DNA of 64,000 bases, from assembly GCF_041929235.1 (NCBI RefSeq), contig NZ_JBHFNP010000022.1, forward strand, positions 1-64,000, in the 5' to 3' direction. Origin of the DNA: Microseira sp041929235. Its GTDB lineage: Bacteria > Cyanobacteriota > Cyanobacteriia > Cyanobacteriales > Aerosakkonemataceae. Below, one piece after another: positions 59,557-64,000 of the stretch. Position 1 is the first letter of the stretch. Every line of letters begins with the position of its first letter. Position numbers and translations under genes: made by a program. The notes beneath the pieces are model-generated. The model had not been told where the DNA came from. It did no database searches and saw only the letters and a list, made by a program, of their open reading frames with translations.

Positions 59557-61860
59557 ATGGAAGAAACTTCACAGGTCATGACACTGCATCCGCCACCAGT
59601 TGCCCTACATTCGGCGAACGGAAATGGCTTGGCTAACGGTCACAAAAATGGGCATGGTAAGGGGAAAACTTACGCCCTTGCTAAGCAAGAAATAGCGTGT
59701 AGCGTTACCCATGCAGTCAAGGGACGGGTGCGGTTTCGAGTCCCTCGACTCGGTTACGATGCAGATTATGCCCAACGGTTGGAAAGTTTAGTCGCATTAG
59801 ATACTCGAATAAAAACGATACGGATAAACCGCGCGGCGGCTTCGGTGGCATTCACATACGAAAACAAAGGAGTTTCGGATGGAGAAATGGGAAGTCAACT
59901 ACAAAGGTTGATCGAGTTAGCGAAGACAGCAATTGTATCGGAACATACTCCTGTTCAACAGGCAAAAGCGGAACCGTCAGAGGAGAGCAGCTGCTGGGCG
60001 GGGATGAAATTACCAGCGATCGCTTCAACTTTAGCACTCCTGGGCGGGCCGTTGGGTTTACCAATTCCAGCTGCAATTATCGCCGGGACAATTGCAATTA
60101 CTGCATTGCCAGTGGCAAAACGCGCCTGGGAAAGCATCACCCAAGAACGGCGATTAAATATCGACTTTTTAGACTTATCGGCAATTGTGATTACCACTTG
60201 CCAAGGTCACTTTATTACCCCGGCGCTGATGTTGAGTTTAGTCGAATTTGGCGAAGCAATTCGAGAGCGGACGGCGCGAGCTTCTAAGAAACAAACCCTC
60301 GATTTACTCGACTCTTTGGGACAATTTGTCTGGGTGGAACGAGACGGGAAAAAACAAGAAATTTCCATCAAAGAAGTGGTGCGGGGCGATACGGTTATTG
60401 TTTACCCCGGCGAACAAATTCCCGTGGACGGTCACATTATCCAAGGGAAAGCATTAATTGACCAGCAAAAGCTCACCGGCGAGTCGATGCCGGTAATGCG
60501 AGAAACTGGGGAAGAAGTTTATGCTTCAACCTTGGTGCGGGAAGGGCAAATTTATATTCTGGCAGAACGAGTCGGTGCAGATACTAGGGCGGGACAAAGC
60601 ATCCGGTTAATGCAAGAAGCACCGATTCACGATACCAAGATTGAAAATTACGCGGCGAAAGTTGCCAACCAAGCGGTAATTCCGACATTATTATTAGGCG
60701 GGATTGTGTTTGCTGGAACTCGCAACTTGGCGCGGGCAGCTTCAGTTCTCACCCTCGACTTTGCAACGGGGATAAGGGTTTCAGTTCCCACAACTGTTTT
60801 GGCAGCGCTGAGTTATGCCGCGCGACGGGGGATTTTAATCCGCAGCGGACGTGCTTTAGAACAGTTAGCTAAAGTCGATGCGGTTGTGTTCGATAAAACA
60901 GGCACTCTGACTCAAGGGGATGTGGCAGTTATTGGGGTGAGAACTGTATCTTCGGCGCTGAAAGATTGGGCAAATCCAGAAATGCGGTTGTTAGAACTCG
61001 CCGCAGCTGCTGAAAAACGTTTAACTCACCCGGTTGCATCGGCAATTGTGCGCTACGCTGAAGATAAAGGCGTTAATAACCTGACTCGCGGCGAGTGGGA
61101 GTATCAAGTGGGTCTGGGCGTCAGGGCAGAAATAGACGGGCAGGTCGTGTTGGTAGGCAGCGATCGCTTCCTGCGCCTTGACCGTGTGAGTACGGAACCT
61201 CTGTACGCAGAGCATCCAGAAATCAAAACCAACGGGGTATCGTCGATCTTCGTCGCCAGCAACGGCGAATGTTTGGGGATTGTGGAATATACAGATCCCC
61301 TACGGAAAGAAACCCCGGAAGTGATTCGGGCGCTAGCAACGGCAGCAGGTATGGAAATACACATGCTCACCGGGGATAGTCGCCAACGCGCCAACGCCGT
61401 AGCTGCCCAATTGGGTATCCCGCCAGCGCAAACCCACGCCGAGGCATTTCCAGAAGATAAAGCAGCTGTAATTAAACAGTTGCACGCAGCAGGCAGAACA
61501 GTTGCCTTTGTCGGCGATGGGATTAACGACTCCGCCGCCTTAGCTTATGCCGATGCTTCGGTTTCCTTTGCTGATGGATCGGATGTAGCGCGGGAAACCG
61601 CCGATGTGGTGTTGATGAGTAACGATCTGCGGGGTTTGGTGGAAGCTGTTGCGATCGCTAAACAAGCGATGCGATTGATCCATCAAAATACTAGCATCGT
61701 GATTGCACCAAACCTGGTTGCCCTCATCGCCGCAGCAGCGGTTGGGATTAGCCCCTTAGCGGCAACTATCGTGAATAATGGAACCAGCGTCGTCGCTGGG
61801 GTGAACGGTTTGCGCCCGCTGATGAACGGGAAAAAAAAGCCAAAGTCGTCGCTTGTCTGA
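59557..61860 (+). CDS. P1B-type heavy-metal-like ATPase without CPx motif
   Basis: 767 residues. An N-terminal HMA-like domain CSVTHAVKGRVRFRVPRLGY (no CxxC), then six or more membrane helices. Motifs are TGES (about 308), DKTGTLT (about 446), LTHPVASAIVRYAED (HP locus, about 490) and GDGINDSAALAYADASV (about 653). The membrane metal motif, usually CPC/SPC, reads LDFATGIRVSVPTTVLAALS, with no Cys, as in some CtpC-like manganese or related transporters. Metal specificity is therefore not predictable. Neighbours with HMA-like domains and DUF5132 suggest a multi-protein transport unit. Confidence 0.85.
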   Translation: MEETSQVMTLHPPPVALHSANGNGLANGHKNGHGKGKTYALAKQEIACSVTHAVKGRVRFRVPRLGYDADYAQRLESLVALDTRIKTIRINRAAASVAFTYENKGVSDGEMGSQLQRLIELAKTAIVSEHTPVQQAKAEPSEESSCWAGMKLPAIASTLALLGGPLGLPIPAAIIAGTIAITALPVAKRAWESITQERRLNIDFLDLSAIVITTCQGHFITPALMLSLVEFGEAIRERTARASKKQTLDLLDSLGQFVWVERDGKKQEISIKEVVRGDTVIVYPGEQIPVDGHIIQGKALIDQQKLTGESMPVMRETGEEVYASTLVREGQIYILAERVGADTRAGQSIRLMQEAPIHDTKIENYAAKVANQAVIPTLLLGGIVFAGTRNLARAASVLTLDFATGIRVSVPTTVLAALSYAARRGILIRSGRALEQLAKVDAVVFDKTGTLTQGDVAVIGVRTVSSALKDWANPEMRLLELAAAAEKRLTHPVASAIVRYAEDKGVNNLTRGEWEYQVGLGVRAEIDGQVVLVGSDRFLRLDRVSTEPLYAEHPEIKTNGVSSIFVASNGECLGIVEYTDPLRKETPEVIRALATAAGMEIHMLTGDSRQRANAVAAQLGIPPAQTHAEAFPEDKAAVIKQLHAAGRTVAFVGDGINDSAALAYADASVSFADGSDVARETADVVLMSNDLRGLVEAVAIAKQAMRLIHQNTSIVIAPNLVALIAAAAVGISPLAATIVNNGTSVVAGVNGLRPLMNGKKKPKSSLV

Positions 61861-61869
61861 CGACTGACG

Positions 61870-61930
61870 GAGGGCGGGTTTAAATAAATTGTGGATAATT
61901 GCATCAATAGTAGGTAAAACCCGCCCCTAC
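61870..61930. repeat. Short MITE-like element with GGGCGGGTTTA ends
   Basis: GGGCGGGTTTAAATAAATTG ... TAGGTAAAACCCGCCCCTAC: the ends GGGCGGGTTTA and TAAAACCCGCCC are inverted, enclosing about 35 bp. It fits the family seen at 21530-21651. Confidence 0.65.
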
Positions 61931-61974
61931 ACCACTGAACCCTTGAAAGATTTGTAACTGTAAGGAGAAACACA

Positions 61975-62268
61975 ATGGCATTTAAACCAATTGAATTAGT
62001 CGAAGATATGGGGACCCCCGGTATCGTTGCGGGCGTGGGAGCGATCTTTTTAGCCCCATTACTGATTCCAGCAGTCGCTAAAATTGGCAAACCAATTGCC
62101 AAAACAATTATTAAAGGCGGAATTGTCGCCTACGAAAAAAGCAAAGGCGCTTTTGCTGAAGCTGGGGAAGTTTTCGGCGATATCATAGCCGAAGCTAAGT
62201 CTGAACTGGCGCTGGACGAGCAAAAGGTACTGGAAACAAATTCTCATCCTGAAGCGCCGAATACGTAA
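61975..62268 (+). CDS. DUF5132-like small membrane protein (PacL-like ATPase partner?)
   Basis: 97 residues. One membrane helix (about 15-38, IVAGVGAIFLAPLLIPAVAK) followed by a lysine-rich then Ala/Glu-rich helical tail (EAGEVFGDIIAEAKSELALD). DUF5132 proteins occur next to HMA-like and P-type ATPase genes in cyanobacteria. The layout is the same as that of mycobacterial PacL/DUF1490 proteins, which support metal-exporting P-type ATPases; the E/A-rich tail motif is strikingly similar. This is inferred from layout alone, with no metal-binding DHDH tail seen. GGAG precedes the ATG by seven bases. Confidence 0.6.
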   Translation: MAFKPIELVEDMGTPGIVAGVGAIFLAPLLIPAVAKIGKPIAKTIIKGGIVAYEKSKGAFAEAGEVFGDIIAEAKSELALDEQKVLETNSHPEAPNT

Positions 62269-62484
62269 GGTTACTAGGGGTAGGGCAGGGGAAAGTTGTT
62301 GATGCCTTGCCCCTATACCGAAAAGATTTTTTAATGAACCACAGAGGCACAGAGTACGCAGAGAGAAGAGGGAAGAAGAGAAAAAAAGAGTTGATTTCAA
62401 TGGTTAGGGATTTAAGAATTAAGATTTAAAATTAGTTCAATCTAAAGTTTGAAGTTAGATAGTAGGCAGAGAGAATCAAGAGCA

Positions 62485-63024
62485 ATGAATGCAACAGCTT
62501 TAGTAAAGAGAGCGACACCAATTGAAAGCCGCATGGTCAGTTCTACCCCTGGGCGGATGCGGTTTAAAGTAGCTCATCAATACCGCAATTCTAAGGCGCT
62601 GGAACCGATTACTCAAGCGTTAAAGTCTCAACTGGGGATTTATGATGTGAGGACAAATCCCCAAACCGGCAGCATTACTATTATGCACGCGCCTGAGCAT
62701 GTTAGCGGTGAAGATGTTTACGCTATGTTGCGAGATTTAGGCGTAATTTTCGCCGATATCGCTGGCGGCAGATCCGAGGTAGCATCGAATATTACGTCTG
62801 CTGTTTATGACCTGAATCGGCGAGTGAGAAAAGGAACAAATGGTGTGGTGGATCTGCGGATATTAATGCCCCTGGCACTGGGGGCGCTGTCGATACGACA
62901 GTTACTGGTTAGAGGTCTGCAATTAGAGATTATTCCTTGGTACGTTTTAGCATGGTATTCTTTTGATAGCTTTATCAAACTCCACTATACCAGCGAGCCG
63001 CAACCGCGCAGGGAGAATGAGTAA
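62485..63024 (+). CDS. HMA-like domain membrane protein
   Basis: 179 residues from MNATALVKRATP; frames upstream to 62449 lack a better start. An HMA-like domain RMVSSTPGRMRFKVAHQYRN (about 15-34) to TGSITIMHAPEHV, lacking CxxC, is followed by a membrane part (DLRILMPLALGALSIRQLLV and IIPWYVLAWYSFDSFIKLHY, about 130-175). The GRMRxKV pattern is similar to the other four proteins of the cluster. The stop overlaps the next start by eight bases, so the two genes are coupled. Confidence 0.65.
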   Translation: MNATALVKRATPIESRMVSSTPGRMRFKVAHQYRNSKALEPITQALKSQLGIYDVRTNPQTGSITIMHAPEHVSGEDVYAMLRDLGVIFADIAGGRSEVASNITSAVYDLNRRVRKGTNGVVDLRILMPLALGALSIRQLLVRGLQLEIIPWYVLAWYSFDSFIKLHYTSEPQPRRENE

Positions 63025-64000
63025 AATGGCTCTAAAATCTGGTTTAAAAGTATTACATGCAATGCCGGGGCGGGTGCGTCTTGGCGTTACAGGCGGCAGT
63101 AAAACAGATGCATATTTATTGTCTGACCAATTGGATGCCCTGGCGCAACGATTGCAGCAGCAAGAAGGTATCCGCAATGTCAGCGCCAATGCAAAAACTG
63201 GCAGTCTGACGGTTAATTTCGATCCCTCGACGCTGTCTTTATCCCGTTTGTTGGAACGACTTCAACAATGGGGTGTTTTGGCAAGTGCTGCGCTACCTTC
63301 CCAGCAACCGAAACAAGATTTTTCATTCTTGCAGTCTGGTGATTTTTGGCAAGAGCAACTGACTACAATTATCCCGATTGTGGCGGGATTGCTGATAGTC
63401 CGGGCGCTGAAATTACAGGGTTTGTGGACAATTCCTGTTTACGTGATAGCGGCAAGTTTCACCCGCAAGCTGATGCAGCAGGTGGAAAGAGATATTATCA
63501 TGCCTTTGGCAGTTGGGGAAACTCAAGCAAAATCAAAAGTAAAAGTTTCCCAATCTGAAAATAAGGTTAATCAAAATGGGGATGAACCTGCCTCGATTCA
63601 GCCAGAGATAATCCCAGCATCTCAACCGCTACAATTCGATAATGATGGACATTTGGGAAATGCGATCGCTTACCGCCTCGCCCACGCCATTCCCGGAAGG
63701 TTGCGCTTCCAGGTAGATCGAGTTGCTACGGATTCCGAGTATGCGCGTCGCCTCGAACTGTTAGCACAAGAAGATCCTTGGGTTACGAGTTTGAGAATCA
63801 ACCGCAAAGCTGCTTCTGTCACCTTGACTTACGCCGCAGGTGCTTCCAAAGATACTAAGGGTGCAGTTGCCCGCGGGGCAAATTTAATTCAAGCCGCTGG
63901 CGAGGTCGCCGTGCCAAGTTTAATGGCACCATTTATACCAACACCACCACCGCCAACAAAGGCAGAAGAGATAGACGCTTCCTCAACGCTTGCAGATCCG
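63017..64000 (+). CDS. Double HMA-like domain protein (partial, runs off window)
   Basis: 328 codons to the window end. It is a paralogue of the gene at 57686: LKVLHAMPGRVRLGVTGGSK (HMA-like 1), a two-helix segment TIIPIVAGLLIVRALKLQ (about 115-145), a linker, and YRLAHAIPGRLRFQVDRVAT (HMA-like 2). No CxxC is seen. The ATG at 63017 is inside the previous stop region; ATG at 63026 is an alternative. The Pro-rich PTPPPPT near the end suggests a long tail beyond 64000. Confidence 0.75.
   Translation, partial: MSKMALKSGLKVLHAMPGRVRLGVTGGSKTDAYLLSDQLDALAQRLQQQEGIRNVSANAKTGSLTVNFDPSTLSLSRLLERLQQWGVLASAALPSQQPKQDFSFLQSGDFWQEQLTTIIPIVAGLLIVRALKLQGLWTIPVYVIAASFTRKLMQQVERDIIMPLAVGETQAKSKVKVSQSENKVNQNGDEPASIQPEIIPASQPLQFDNDGHLGNAIAYRLAHAIPGRLRFQVDRVATDSEYARRLELLAQEDPWVTSLRINRKAASVTLTYAAGASKDTKGAVARGANLIQAAGEVAVPSLMAPFIPTPPPPTKAEEIDASSTLADP

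Overview
The window is cyanobacterial chromosome, probably from a filamentous species. The support is cyanobacterial marker genes (petC-petA for the cytochrome b6f complex, menB for phylloquinone, a Ycf37-like photosystem I assembly factor, DUF3067, DUF1822 and DUF2949 proteins, a cyanoexosortase), frequent GCGATCGC (HIP1) octamers, and many short intergenic repeats. No rRNA, tRNA or CRISPR array was seen.

Layout. 0-2.8 kb: the right end of an IS200/IS605-type element cuts into an arylsulfatase gene, followed by an intact formylglycine-generating enzyme and a decayed DMT permease. 2.9-6.2 kb: a gamma-glutamylcyclotransferase-like gene and a DUF1822/sigma-like pair. 6.5-10.5 kb (minus strand): a lasso peptide locus in the order A-A-C-B1-B2. 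Its two precursor genes (38 and 44 codons) encode different leaders and the same 16-residue core; upstream is a 97-bp tandem-repeat array. 10.8-15.4 kb: a giant CHAT-STAND NTPase-WD40 protein. 16.2-18.3 kb: an ABC exporter. 19-29 kb: secreted proteins, a Ser/Thr kinase, an SLH-glycosidase, VOC, PIN and site-2 protease genes. 28.9-30.6 kb: a broken, apparently nested IscB element with omega-RNA. 31.3-34.8 kb: rpmI-rplT, a solute-binding protein, a TnpB element and ycf37. 36.7-38.7 kb: an IS66-family element with its 8-bp target duplication, itself inside a small inverted-repeat element. 38.7-42.1 kb: menB, DUF3067, petC, petA. 42.5-44.3 kb: an exosortase substrate with its cyanoexosortase. 44.6-48.6 kb: a ferritin-like gene split by a TnpB element that carries a second TnpB element in its left end. 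48.6-57 kb: LD-carboxypeptidase, GH57, TldE/TldD, FHA, SnoaL-like and ferredoxin genes. 57.7-64 kb: an HMA-like/P-type ATPase/DUF5132 cluster that runs off the window.

How genes work together. In the lasso locus B1 should bind the leader, B2 cleave it and C close a Gly1-Asp9 ring on an unusually Arg/Tyr-rich core; the exporter at 16.2 kb is a possible but unlinked transporter. FGE should activate sulfatases, but its neighbour has lost the half that carries the active site. In the 57.7-64 kb cluster four HMA-like proteins without CxxC motifs surround a P-type ATPase with no CPx motif and a small membrane protein that resembles mycobacterial PacL-type ATPase partners.

A recurring theme is repeat DNA read in frame inside proteins (kinase, ABC exporter linker, two HMA-like proteins) and transposons inserted in transposons. 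All product names come from reading translations by eye; no database search was run.
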